A stretch of DNA of 64,000 bases from Acidovorax sp. FHTAMBA (lineage in GTDB: Bacteria > Pseudomonadota > Gammaproteobacteria > Burkholderiales > Burkholderiaceae_C), in contig NZ_CP152407.1 of the NCBI RefSeq assembly GCF_038958875.1, positions 3,975,501 through 4,039,500 on the forward strand, read 5' to 3'. The notes beneath the pieces are model-generated. The model saw nothing but the letters and a program-made list of their open reading frames with translations, made no database searches and was not told where the DNA came from. Shown here in pieces: positions 7,947 through 15,623 of the stretch. Numbering within the stretch: the first letter of the stretch is position 1; every line of letters begins with the position of its first letter. The translations under genes and the position numbers were made by a program.

Positions 7947-8034
7947 ACGAAGGGCTTCCAGAGGCCAGCAAGGCGGAACGAAGCGGCGATCATGCCGGTT
8001 TCGATCTATTCAGTCGAATGCTTTAATTTACATA

Positions 8035-8051
8035 ATCCATTCAATATGGAT
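8035..8051. promoter_or_regulatory. Inverted repeat ATCCAT-N5-ATGGAT, candidate LysR operator
   Basis: Perfect 6-bp arms with a 5-base TCAAT spacer in the A/T-rich lysA-lysR intergenic region, 11 bases before the lysR ATG. Position and symmetry fit LysR-type autoregulatory sites; binding is inferred. Confidence 0.45.
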
Positions 8052-8062
8052 ATGCTTTGCCG

Positions 8063-9025
8063 ATGACCGAACCGACCGACACATCCCTGGCCCACCGCAT
8101 CACCCACCGCCACATCGAGGTCTTCCGCGCCGTGATGACGGCCGGTAGCGCCACGGGCGCGGCCGACCTGCTGCACAGCTCACAGCCTACCGTGAGCCGC
8201 GAGCTGGCACGGCTCGAATCGCTGCTGGGCTATGCCCTGTTCGAGCGCGTGCAAGGCCGTCTGCGGGCCAACGCGCGGGCACTGGCGCTGTGGGATGAGG
8301 TGCAGCGGTCGTGGCAGGGGCTGGAGCGCGTGGTCGACCGGGCCGTGGCGCTGGGCCGGTCCGACGCCGTGCGGCTGTCGGTGCTGTGCCTGCCCACACT
8401 GGCCCACGCGCTGCTGCCGGGCGCGGCGGCGCGGCTTATGCAGGGTCAGCCGCACGCGCGCCTGTCGGTCACGCCGCAGGAGTCGCCCCTGCTCGAAGAA
8501 TGGATGAGCGCCCAGCGGTTTGACCTGGGCTTGTGCGAGCAAACCACCGCACCGCCGGGTACACGCGCCGAGGTGCTGCTGACGCTGGATGAGGTGGCGG
8601 TGCTGCCTGCGTGGCATGCGCTGGCGCGCAAGCCGGTGCTGGAGCTGGCAGATTTCGCCAATGAGCAGTTTGTGAGCCTGTCAGCAGACGACCCCTACCG
8701 CCGCCTCATCGACGCGCGCTTTGCCGAAGCGGTTGTGTCGCGCACCTTGCGGGTGGAGACCCACAGCGCGGCCGCCGTGTGCGCCATGGTGGAACACGGC
8801 CTGGGCATTGCCATCGTCAACCCCGTGACGGCCCTGGCCGCGGCAGGCGACAGGCTGGTGCTGCGGCGCCTGGCGTTTTCGATCCCGTTCAGCGTGACGG
8901 CACTGCTGCCGCTGTACCGCCCGCCCCTGCCCGAGGTGGAGCCGATGCTGGACGCCTTGCGCGCACAGGCCGCACTCGTGGTGGCACAGGTGGCGGCGCT
9001 GCCACCCCATAAGCTATCTATTTAA
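8063..9025 (+). CDS. lysR: LysR-family regulator, probable activator of lysA
   Basis: 320 residues. The N-terminal winged helix-turn-helix (about 12-72) contains FRAVMTAGSATGAADLL, then SSQPTVSRELARLESLLG; the C-terminal part is a periplasmic-binding-like effector domain. The start is ATG 8063; a TTG two codons upstream is also open. It is divergent from lysA, which strongly suggests the lysR role (diaminopimelate as inducer, lysine as antagonist, by E. coli analogy). Its last residues (HKLSI) and TAA stop are encoded by an interspersed repeat copy. Confidence 0.88.
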   Translation: MTEPTDTSLAHRITHRHIEVFRAVMTAGSATGAADLLHSSQPTVSRELARLESLLGYALFERVQGRLRANARALALWDEVQRSWQGLERVVDRAVALGRSDAVRLSVLCLPTLAHALLPGAAARLMQGQPHARLSVTPQESPLLEEWMSAQRFDLGLCEQTTAPPGTRAEVLLTLDEVAVLPAWHALARKPVLELADFANEQFVSLSADDPYRRLIDARFAEAVVSRTLRVETHSAAAVCAMVEHGLGIAIVNPVTALAAAGDRLVLRRLAFSIPFSVTALLPLYRPPLPEVEPMLDALRAQAALVVAQVAALPPHKLSI

Positions 9026-9070
9026 TAGCTGTCAGCGCTTTACCAGCAAGCGCTATAGCCGTTTTGATTC
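9011..9070 (-). repeat. Interspersed palindromic repeat, copy 3 (contains the lysR stop)
   Basis: Minus-strand orientation: GAATCAAAACGGC, then AGCGCTTG to AAGCGCT, then AGCTATT. The core palindrome AGCGCTT/AAGCGCT is intact. It provides the final lysR codons and sits seven bases from the coaD stop. Confidence 0.8.
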
Positions 9071-9076
9071 AAATTT

Positions 9077-9577
9077 TCAGGCTGGCGACAGGCTGCGCAC
9101 CTTGACGGCGAGCCGCTGTTCGACCGAGGGCGACACGAACTTGGTGACCTCACCACCCAGCACCGCGATCTCGCGCACAAAGGTGCTGCTGATGAACTGG
9201 TACTTGTCGCTGGGCGTGAGGAACACGGTCTCCACCTGCGGCATGAGGCTGCGGTTCATGCCTGCCAGTTGGAACTCGTAGTCAAAGTCGGTCACCGCAC
9301 GCAGTCCGCGCACCATGGCCTTGCCGCCGCGTGACACCACAAAGTCGCGCAACAGGCCCGAGAAGCTTTCCACCTGCACCTGGGGGTAGTCCTTGACCGC
9401 TTCGCGCACCATCTCGATGCGCTCTTCCAGAGAGAACAGGGTCTTCTTGTGGTGCCCCGCTGCCACAGCCACGATCACACGTTCAAACAGCTGGGTGGCC
9501 CTGCGCACCACGTCTTCATGGCCCAGTGTGATGGGGTCAAAGGTTCCGGGGTACACGGCGAGCACGTTCTGGGCCAT
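9077..9577 (-). CDS. coaD: Phosphopantetheine adenylyltransferase
   Basis: 166 residues. It transfers AMP from ATP to 4'-phosphopantetheine, the penultimate coenzyme A step. YPGTFDPITLGH (residues 9-20) contains the (T/H)xGH nucleotidyltransferase motif; RGLRAVTDFDYE and ISSTFVREIA complete the active site. The ATG at 9577 is preceded by AGGAG; an upstream in-frame ATG at 9718 adds unrelated sequence. In related genomes coaD commonly follows rsmD directly; here about 5.3 kb of accessory genes separates them. Confidence 0.95.
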   Translation of the reverse strand: MAQNVLAVYPGTFDPITLGHEDVVRRATQLFERVIVAVAAGHHKKTLFSLEERIEMVREAVKDYPQVQVESFSGLLRDFVVSRGGKAMVRGLRAVTDFDYEFQLAGMNRSLMPQVETVFLTPSDKYQFISSTFVREIAVLGGEVTKFVSPSVEQRLAVKVRSLSPA

Positions 9578-9758
9578 GGCTGGTTGTCTCCTGTCTGGCT
9601 GTATGGACGTTGGCCCGGGGCCTTGGGAACACGTTCTCAAGGACTTGCCGGGCCGCGTGCGCGCATTATGCGTGCAGTGCAGCATGCCCGAGCCGTGGAG
9701 GCCGGGGCAGCAGGCCACCCCGGCCTGCGGGTGGACGCGGTGCCCATGTCCGCCTCGT

Positions 9759-9800
9759 TCACCTGAACGATGGCGGACGCCGGGTTAGGGCCTACGATCC
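9759..9800 (+). promoter_or_regulatory. Upstream element A, similar to the element before the LuxR gene
   Basis: CACCTGAACGATG followed by CGGGT and CCTACGATCCG, 28-70 bases upstream of the DUF3667-like gene. The same word order recurs at 10683-10726. The two share more than 25 identical positions by eye, with one gap. Promoter or operator function is inferred. Confidence 0.4.
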
Positions 9801-9827
9801 GCAGCCCATCCCCGTACGGCCCGCACC

Positions 9828-10634
9828 TTGCCTTGTACCTTGACCCCGCCCCGGCCCACGCCCCCCTGTGTCAGTGACGCGCTGTTCGACACCCACGCCT
9901 GCCTGAACTGCGACGCCCCGCTCACCGGCCCGTATTGCGCCCAGTGCGGCCAGAAAAAAGCCGCGCGCATGGGCGGCAGCACCGTGCGCAAGGAGGCGTG
10001 GGAGCGGTTTCGCTGGTTTGACTGGAACACCATCCGCAACGCACTGCGCGTGCTGCCCCAGCCGGGCACGATGGCGCGCGAATACGTACTGGGCCGCCGC
10101 AAGGACCACCCGCACCCGCTCACGCTGCTGTTTCTGGCCATCGGCTTTCTGCTGATCGTGCTGGGCCACACCGAGTATTTGCGGCCTGCGCTGCCCAGCG
10201 AAGAGGCGCAGCGCATGTACGCCCTGGTCGCCGGATATTCCAAGTGGTCGTTCTCGCTGGGCGCGGTGGCGGCCTTTACCAGCATGTGGCTGGTGTTCCG
10301 CCGGTGGGGCTGGAACGTGGCCGAGCTGCTGGCCCTGGCGCTGTACTGCCAGGCGGTGTTCATTGCGCTGCAGATGGTCAACCAGCTGCCGCTGGTGCTG
10401 GCGCCGTCGCCCGGGCTGGTCAAGTGGCACAAGGCCTGGTCGCCCTGGTACATGACGGCGCTGCAGACGCTGATGCTCATGGTGGCGCTGCGGCAGTTTT
10501 TGGTGCTGGACTGGCGGCGCGATGGCTGGCGGCTGCTGCTGGCCGGTGCGCTGTTCGCGGCGCTCAAGTGGCAGGCTACCCAGCTCTATGCCCGCGCAGT
10601 GGTCGAACTCGTGCTGTGGCAAATGGGCGCATGA
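9828..10634 (+). CDS. DUF3667-like membrane protein with N-terminal zinc ribbon
   Basis: About 268 residues. Near residue 25 the sequence ACLNCDAPLTGPYCAQCGQK gives two CxxC pairs ending in CGQ, the zinc-ribbon lead of DUF3667-type proteins. Four to five hydrophobic segments follow (LLFLAIGFLLIVLG; FSLGAVAAFTSMWLVF; LLALALYCQAVFIAL; TALQTLMLMVAL; LLLAGALFAAL). No ATG fits; TTG at 9828 or 9840 are the possible starts, so the exact N-terminus is unsure. Function is unknown. It shares an upstream element with the following LuxR-family gene and may be co-regulated with it. Confidence 0.75.
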   Translation: MPCTLTPPRPTPPCVSDALFDTHACLNCDAPLTGPYCAQCGQKKAARMGGSTVRKEAWERFRWFDWNTIRNALRVLPQPGTMAREYVLGRRKDHPHPLTLLFLAIGFLLIVLGHTEYLRPALPSEEAQRMYALVAGYSKWSFSLGAVAAFTSMWLVFRRWGWNVAELLALALYCQAVFIALQMVNQLPLVLAPSPGLVKWHKAWSPWYMTALQTLMLMVALRQFLVLDWRRDGWRLLLAGALFAALKWQATQLYARAVVELVLWQMGA

Positions 10635-10682
10635 AAACCGTGAACAAGTTCATGAAAACCCGTCGGCGAGCCACCGCATCCT

Positions 10683-10726
10683 CCACCTGAATGATGTTGC
10701 GCCGCGGGTATCGCCCCTACCATCCG
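10683..10726 (+). promoter_or_regulatory. Upstream element B, similar to element A
   Basis: CACCTGAATGATG, then CGCGGGT and CCCTACCATCCG, 34-77 bases before the TTG start of the LuxR-family gene. The matching words of the element at 9759 make a common regulator or promoter type likely. Confidence 0.4.
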
Positions 10727-10759
10727 GCGCAGTGCATGCAACCTGATGAGGAGCAACCC

Positions 10760-11941
10760 TTGAGCAGTGAAGACCGGCACCCGCAGACCGCGGGAATACC
10801 GGGTTTCGAGACCCTGATGGCCGAAAGCCTGGAGGCACTGGGCGAGCCCGGTATGGTGGAGCGCCTGCTGCACCGCGTGGGCGAATCGCTGGGCAGCCAC
10901 AAGGTGGTGCTGTTTTGCCCCCTGCCCGGCTCAGACGACCCGCTGACCGCCTACCAATGGGGCATGCCCGATGATTTTCTGGCGCGCTATGCAAACCTGA
11001 TTCAGGGCAGCGATGCGTGGAGCGAAGCGCTCGCGCGCCAGCAGGGTGAGGCGCTGGCACGCGGCGGCTCGCTGAGCCAGCAGCTCGTCAGCACCCCAGC
11101 CCTGCGCCGTGGCGCGTTCTATGCCGACTACCTCAAGCCCCTGGGCATCGATGCCATGGTCAACAGCATCGTGGAGGCCTCGCCCGAGGTGGGCATGCAC
11201 GTGCTGGCGACGTACAACGACCTGGGCCAGAACGATTTCACGCCCGAGCAATTTGCCCGGCTGCGCGCCGTGACGCCCTGGGTGCGCAGCCTCATGCGCG
11301 CCCAGCGCCGCCTGCAGCAGGCCCGCCGGCACAGCAATGCGCTCGAGCGCACGCTGGACCAGCTGCCACTGGGGCTGATGCATGTGAACCAGCGTGGCGA
11401 GGTGCGCTACCTGAACGAACACGCCCGTGCCTGGCTGGGGGTGGAGGACGAATGCCGCATCCTGCTGCGCAACGCCACAGGCTGGCAGGCGCGCCAGCCC
11501 CTGCAGCTGGCGCAGATCCACCCCGGGCTGACGCCACTGCTCACCGTCAGCCTGAGCACACGCTCGCCCGTCTCGGCCCGGCTGCAGACCCAGCACGAAA
11601 CCGCGCCGGGGACGCTGGTGGCCCTGGCCGCGCCGCTGCGCAATAGCCCGGGGCCCGCCGCCGAGCCGCTGGCCCAGTTCATCCTGGTGCCCGAGGCGCC
11701 GCCCCACGCGGGCGCCACGGTGTCGGTATGCAGCGCGCTCTATGGACTGACGCCTGCCGAAGCCGCACTGCTGCCCCTGCTGCTGCAGGGCATGACCCCG
11801 CGCGAAATGGCCGACAACCGGCACGTGAAGATGCCCACCGTGCGCTCCCAGCTGGCCAGCCTGTACGCCAAGACCGGCACACGCGGCCAGGCCGAACTGG
11901 CCCAGCGCGTGCTGCGCGTGGCGGCACTGGTGGCGGCATGA
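10760..11941 (+). CDS. LuxR-family regulator with PAS-like segment
   Basis: 393 residues from the preferred start. The C-terminal LuxR helix-turn-helix covers about 325-390 (LTPAEAALLPLLLQGM, then REMADNRHVKMPTVRSQLAS). Residues about 205-235 (LDQLPLGLMHVNQRGEVRYL) look like the start of a PAS fold. The N-terminal 190 residues resemble no domain I can name. The start is decided by GAGGAG at 10748-10753 placed six bases before a TTG at 10760; the in-frame ATG codons at 10691 and 10736 have no such site. There is no receiver domain, so it is not a classical response regulator. It lies between the DUF3667-like gene and the metalloprotease operon and may control either. Confidence 0.8.
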   Translation: MSSEDRHPQTAGIPGFETLMAESLEALGEPGMVERLLHRVGESLGSHKVVLFCPLPGSDDPLTAYQWGMPDDFLARYANLIQGSDAWSEALARQQGEALARGGSLSQQLVSTPALRRGAFYADYLKPLGIDAMVNSIVEASPEVGMHVLATYNDLGQNDFTPEQFARLRAVTPWVRSLMRAQRRLQQARRHSNALERTLDQLPLGLMHVNQRGEVRYLNEHARAWLGVEDECRILLRNATGWQARQPLQLAQIHPGLTPLLTVSLSTRSPVSARLQTQHETAPGTLVALAAPLRNSPGPAAEPLAQFILVPEAPPHAGATVSVCSALYGLTPAEAALLPLLLQGMTPREMADNRHVKMPTVRSQLASLYAKTGTRGQAELAQRVLRVAALVAA

Positions 11942-12073
11942 AACACGCCCCTGAGTCGCCTTCGGCGCCTTCCCCCCGCTCTCGCCCGGGGCGTGCCCGT
12001 ATCGACGCCCCTGGGCGATGCACGGCGCAGAAGCCCACTGAATTCACCGATCCAACCTGAGGAACCTGCACCC

Positions 12074-13768
12074 ATGAAACACCGCAATGTTCGCCCTGTC
12101 GCCTTCGCCTGCGCCACCATGCTGGGCCTGGCCGTGGGCGGCCTGGCCATGGCGCAAAAAACCGCCGCCATAGCCAAGCCCAGCAAGGCCCAGCTGGCGG
12201 CCGAGCTGGCCGCCACCCTGCAGGCCTGCTCGTACGACGGAAGCCCGCTGGCCTTCTCGCCACCCGACCTGTCCAAGGGCGGCGGCACCGGCAAACAGGT
12301 GGTGGCCGAGATCATGAAATACACCGGCCTGCCGGCCAACTTTGTGGTGGTGGAGGGCAAGGTGCCCAACGCGGCGGCGGTGATCATGCAGGGGCCTGAC
12401 AAGGTGCCGCGCCGCGTGATTGCCTACAACCCCGGCTTCATGGGCGAAGTGATCCAGGCCACCAAATCCAACAACTGGGCGCCCGTGAGCATCATGGCCC
12501 ACGAGATCGGGCACCACCTATCGGGCCACACCATCGTGCCCGGCGGCAGCCAGCCGCCCATCGAGCTGGAGTCGGACAAGTTCAGCGGCTTTGTGCTCTA
12601 CAAGATGGGCGCGCCGCTGGCCGATGCCCAGCGCGCCATTGCCACGCTGATCCCCGAGAAGGACGGCGAAACCCACCCGGGCCGCAAGAAGCGCCTGGCC
12701 GCCATTGCCAGCGGGTGGACAGAAGCCTGCGAGCTGCAAGGCGGCGGAGCTGCCTGCCAGGGCGGCAAGCCGGTCATCGTGGCACAGGCACAGGGACAGG
12801 CACCTGCACCTGTACCTTCCGCGACCCCGGCCACTCCGGCAGCCCAGCCCGCGCCAGCCCAGGCCCCGACCATCACCGCAGCACCCATGCCGGCAGCGGC
12901 CCCCGCCAGCGTGGCGCAGGTGCTGCCCAAAGCCGACGCCAACGCCCTGCCCTCCAAAGGCGGTCAGTTCATCTACGACGAATTCGGCATCCTCGACCCC
13001 GCAATTCGCGCACAGTTCGAGGCGCAGATGCGCGAGCACGCGGAAAAAACCGGCGTCGAGATCGTCACCCTGCTGGTCAAGGACCTGGGCGGCAAGTCCG
13101 CCGAGGATTACGCGCACGCCATGATGCGCCAGCTGCGCGTGGGCAAGCTCGATGTGGGCAACGGCGCCGTGCTGGTGGCCGCGCCTGAGCAGGGCCAGGC
13201 CGCCGCCGTACTGGGTGCGGGCGTGGCACTGGAGATGGGCAGCCACGACAAAGCCGGCCAGCTGGACCGCTGGATCAAGACCGCCTGGCCCCTGTGCAAA
13301 AAGAAGCACGCTTGCGGCAACTGGACCGAAAATCTGATGCTCGCAGCCGACCACATCCGCCGTGATACACGCCATGCCGACTGGACCATTGCCTTCAATT
13401 CGCTGGGCGACCTGCACAAGGCAGATGCGGCGGAAAGCGGCCAGCGCGTCAAACCACAGGACAGCAAGACCTGGCACAAGATCACCCGGCTGTCCGGCAC
13501 GGTGGAAAACCTGAGCCCACCCACCGGCATCAAGAGCGCCTATGTGAACGAATCCAAGATCAAGAACGGCAAAAAGGCCGTGCTCATGCGAAGCAGCGAG
13601 GGCCTGACCACCATGCTGTACGTCGATCCACGCACCGAGGCGCTGATGCCCGGCGGCAAGCTGGAGCAGGGCAAGACCTACTCCGTCATCGCGCGTTCAG
13701 ACTTTCTGTCGTGGAATCCCCGGGACACGCAGTCCCTGGACCTCTTGAGCTACGTGGCGGCGGAGTGA
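12074..13768 (+). CDS. Exported M48-like zinc metalloprotease fused to a TPM (TLP18.3/Psb32/MOLO-1) domain
   Basis: 564 residues. A signal peptide (about 1-27, ending AMA) leads an M48-like domain with the zinc motif H143-E-I-G-H147 in MAHEIGHHLSGH and the downstream glutamate ligand in ELESDKFSG. A Pro/Ala/Gln-rich linker (about 238-290) follows, then a TPM domain (about 296-420) beginning FIYDEFGILDPAIRAQFEAQ. The last 90 residues form a separate small beta-rich region. The ATG at 12074 has GAGGAAC upstream; the frame is open further back without a start that fits. It is first of four genes joined by ATGA overlaps. Family knowledge suggests periplasmic quality control, but no substrate is known. 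The fusion itself is the notable feature. Confidence 0.85.
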   Translation: MKHRNVRPVAFACATMLGLAVGGLAMAQKTAAIAKPSKAQLAAELAATLQACSYDGSPLAFSPPDLSKGGGTGKQVVAEIMKYTGLPANFVVVEGKVPNAAAVIMQGPDKVPRRVIAYNPGFMGEVIQATKSNNWAPVSIMAHEIGHHLSGHTIVPGGSQPPIELESDKFSGFVLYKMGAPLADAQRAIATLIPEKDGETHPGRKKRLAAIASGWTEACELQGGGAACQGGKPVIVAQAQGQAPAPVPSATPATPAAQPAPAQAPTITAAPMPAAAPASVAQVLPKADANALPSKGGQFIYDEFGILDPAIRAQFEAQMREHAEKTGVEIVTLLVKDLGGKSAEDYAHAMMRQLRVGKLDVGNGAVLVAAPEQGQAAAVLGAGVALEMGSHDKAGQLDRWIKTAWPLCKKKHACGNWTENLMLAADHIRRDTRHADWTIAFNSLGDLHKADAAESGQRVKPQDSKTWHKITRLSGTVENLSPPTGIKSAYVNESKIKNGKKAVLMRSSEGLTTMLYVDPRTEALMPGGKLEQGKTYSVIARSDFLSWNPRDTQSLDLLSYVAAE

Positions 13769-14088
13769 TGACGGGCCCGAACCTGAGCATGGCGCTGGCT
13801 GGCGCTGCCAATCTGGTGCCGGCGCTGCTGGGGATGTTGACCGCCCTGCTGGGCAGCAACGGGCTGGACTCCGCGCGTGGCGGGCGCCTGCTGGGCGCGC
13901 TGGCGCTGGTGCTGATGCTCGGCTGGGTGGCCAGCCTTTTCCTTGCCCGACACCTTGCCCATGGAGCCCTTGCGCGCGGCTGGTCCAACGTCGCCAGCGT
14001 GGCCGCTGCAGGCGGCGGCGCAGTGGCAGCCTACCTGGCGCTGGCCACGGTGGCCACGTTCGTCGCACTGCTGTGGGTGGGCGCATGA
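13768..14088 (+). CDS. Small membrane protein of unknown function (metalloprotease operon, gene 2)
   Basis: 106 residues with three predicted membrane spans (about 5-30, 40-60 and 74-104), rich in Ala, Gly and Leu. No domain recognised. Its ATG overlaps the stop of the metalloprotease-TPM gene (ATGA), showing translational coupling, and its own stop overlaps the next ATG. It probably works with the exported protease, perhaps as a membrane partner; this is inferred from coupling only. Confidence 0.75.
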   Translation: MTGPNLSMALAGAANLVPALLGMLTALLGSNGLDSARGGRLLGALALVLMLGWVASLFLARHLAHGALARGWSNVASVAAAGGGAVAAYLALATVATFVALLWVGA

Positions 14089-14510
14089 AGCCCGGCCCGT
14101 GCATTCTCATCGCCTGCGCCCTGCTCGCCCCGGTTGCACAGGGCGCAGAACATTTTTGCGGGCAGAAGAACCCCCACCCTATCGACCAGACCTTGGCCCA
14201 GGCCGCCGGGCGCAGCGGCGGCGTGACGGTGGACCTGGCCGACGCACAAAGCGCTGCCTGGGCCGCGTGGGACAAGGAGCTCAACCGCCTCTATGTCCAA
14301 CTGCAGAAAAAGGCGGGCCCCGAGCGCCGCGACACGCTGCGTGCCGCACAACGCGCCTGGCTGGCCTACGACCAGGCCCAGGGCCACTGGGACGCTGCGG
14401 TGTATGCCGACCAGGGCACATCGGCCGCGCTGAACATCGGGGGTGCCTCGCTGGAGCGCCGACGCGCGCGGGTGTGCGATTTGCTGAACGCGCTGGAGGG
14501 CCTGGAATGA
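14085..14510 (+). CDS. Secreted LprI-like (DUF1311) protein (metalloprotease operon, gene 3)
   Basis: 141 residues. A signal peptide (about 1-24, ending AQGA) is followed by a domain with an early HFCGQ cysteine and the typical lysozyme-inhibitor LprI pattern: repeated Trp/Tyr positions (AAWDKELNRLYVQLQKK, AQRAWLAYDQAQG) and a late cysteine near RVCDLL. The family is often described as periplasmic and includes lysozyme inhibitors, but many members have no known role. ATG at 14085 in ATGA overlap with the upstream gene; the last codons overlap the next ATG. Confidence 0.75.
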   Translation: MKPGPCILIACALLAPVAQGAEHFCGQKNPHPIDQTLAQAAGRSGGVTVDLADAQSAAWAAWDKELNRLYVQLQKKAGPERRDTLRAAQRAWLAYDQAQGHWDAAVYADQGTSAALNIGGASLERRRARVCDLLNALEGLE

Positions 14511-14878
14511 CGCTGCGACGCAGCCTGCTAGCCCTGGCAGGCGTCTTGATGACACTGCGCGCCCACGCCGCCCATGAAATCCGCCTGCGCATCCGCAATG
14601 CCAGCGACCAGCACTTCGAACACGCATGGCAGGGCTGGCCCCAGCGCGGGACCGGTGTGGACCTGGGGCCGCTGGCCCCCGGCGCAACCAGCCGATGGCA
14701 CGGCCTGCCAGCCGTGCTGCCGCACTACCGCAAGACACGCGTGCAACTGCCACGGCGCCAGGTCGTCGGTACGCTGCTGGAAGGCGCGCTGATGCCCGGC
14801 AGCTACACCCTGGTGTGCACGCTGGAAGGGGGCGGGCTGCGTGTGGTGGCTGTGCGCGAGCCCGTGCCTGGCGAATGA
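14507..14878 (+). CDS. Small secreted protein of unknown function (metalloprotease operon, gene 4)
   Basis: 123 residues. A signal peptide (MTLRRSLLALAGVLMTLRAHA) precedes a compact region that looks beta-rich (EIRLRIRNASDQHFEHAW; GPLAPGATSRWHGLPAVLP; GSYTLVCTLEGGGLRVVAV). No family recognised. It starts in an ATGA overlap with the LprI-like gene and ends the operon. The coupling of a protease, a membrane protein and two exported proteins suggests a single periplasmic assembly. Confidence 0.72.
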   Translation: MTLRRSLLALAGVLMTLRAHAAHEIRLRIRNASDQHFEHAWQGWPQRGTGVDLGPLAPGATSRWHGLPAVLPHYRKTRVQLPRRQVVGTLLEGALMPGSYTLVCTLEGGGLRVVAVREPVPGE

Positions 14879-14936
14879 GGGATGTGAGAAAAATCGCGTC
14901 GGGCCGCAGTGCCATGCAAGCGACGGCACGCGGCGG

Positions 14937-15623
14937 TCAGGCGCGCCGCAGCAGGTGCGCGTGCACGGCACCGGCCTTGAGGTGGCGGTGCAGCGCCATG
15001 CCAACCTCGGCCAGTTCGTCGGCTGAAAAGGCGCGGGGCGCTTCCAGGTAGACAAAGCCCTCGGCGGCCACGGCTTTGGCGGCGGCCTGCAGGGCTGGCA
15101 TGAACAGGTCGCTGTCAAACGGCGGGTCCAGCAGCACCAGGTCGATGCTGGCGGGTGCGGCCTGCTTCAGCGCGGTCAGGCCGTCGCCGCGCTGCACGCG
15201 CACTGCGGTGGCCGAAAGGCGCTGCTGCAGGGTGTGCAGCTGGGCCACCAGGCCAGCATCGCTTTCCACCAGCTGCACGGCGGCCGCGCCCCGCGAGGCG
15301 GCTTCGAGCCCCAACGCGCCCGTGCCCGCAAAGGCGTCGAGGCAGCGCCAGCCACTCAGGTCCTGGCCCAGCCAGTTGAACAGGGTTTCGCGCACGCGGT
15401 CGGGCGTGGGCCGCAGGCCCGGGCGCTGGGCCACAGGCAGGCGGGTGCGCTTCCATTGCCCGCCAATGATGCGGATTTCGCCCGCGCCCTTGGGCGCCGC
15501 TTCGGCGGCCTTGTCCTTGGGCCCGCCCTTTTTGCCGACGGCAACCGGCGGGGTGGCCGCTGCGGCCTGGGCTTTGCGGATCTCGGCGTTGATGGCGGTG
15601 GTTTTCAGGGTCGAGCGGCTCAT
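14937..15623 (-). CDS. rsmD: 16S rRNA (guanine(966)-N2)-methyltransferase
   Basis: 228 residues. It methylates G966 of 16S rRNA in the assembling 30S subunit. IRIIGGQWKRTRLPV and GLRPTPDRVRETLFNWL are the RsmD N-terminal signature; LDAFAGTGALGLEAASRGA binds S-adenosylmethionine; VLLDPPF is the catalytic DPPF motif. The first 45 residues are an Ala/Lys-rich extension. ATG at 15623 overlaps the stop of the M16 gene (ATGA), so it is coupled to it. Confidence 0.94.
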   Translation of the reverse strand: MSRSTLKTTAINAEIRKAQAAAATPPVAVGKKGGPKDKAAEAAPKGAGEIRIIGGQWKRTRLPVAQRPGLRPTPDRVRETLFNWLGQDLSGWRCLDAFAGTGALGLEAASRGAAAVQLVESDAGLVAQLHTLQQRLSATAVRVQRGDGLTALKQAAPASIDLVLLDPPFDSDLFMPALQAAAKAVAAEGFVYLEAPRAFSADELAEVGMALHRHLKAGAVHAHLLRRA

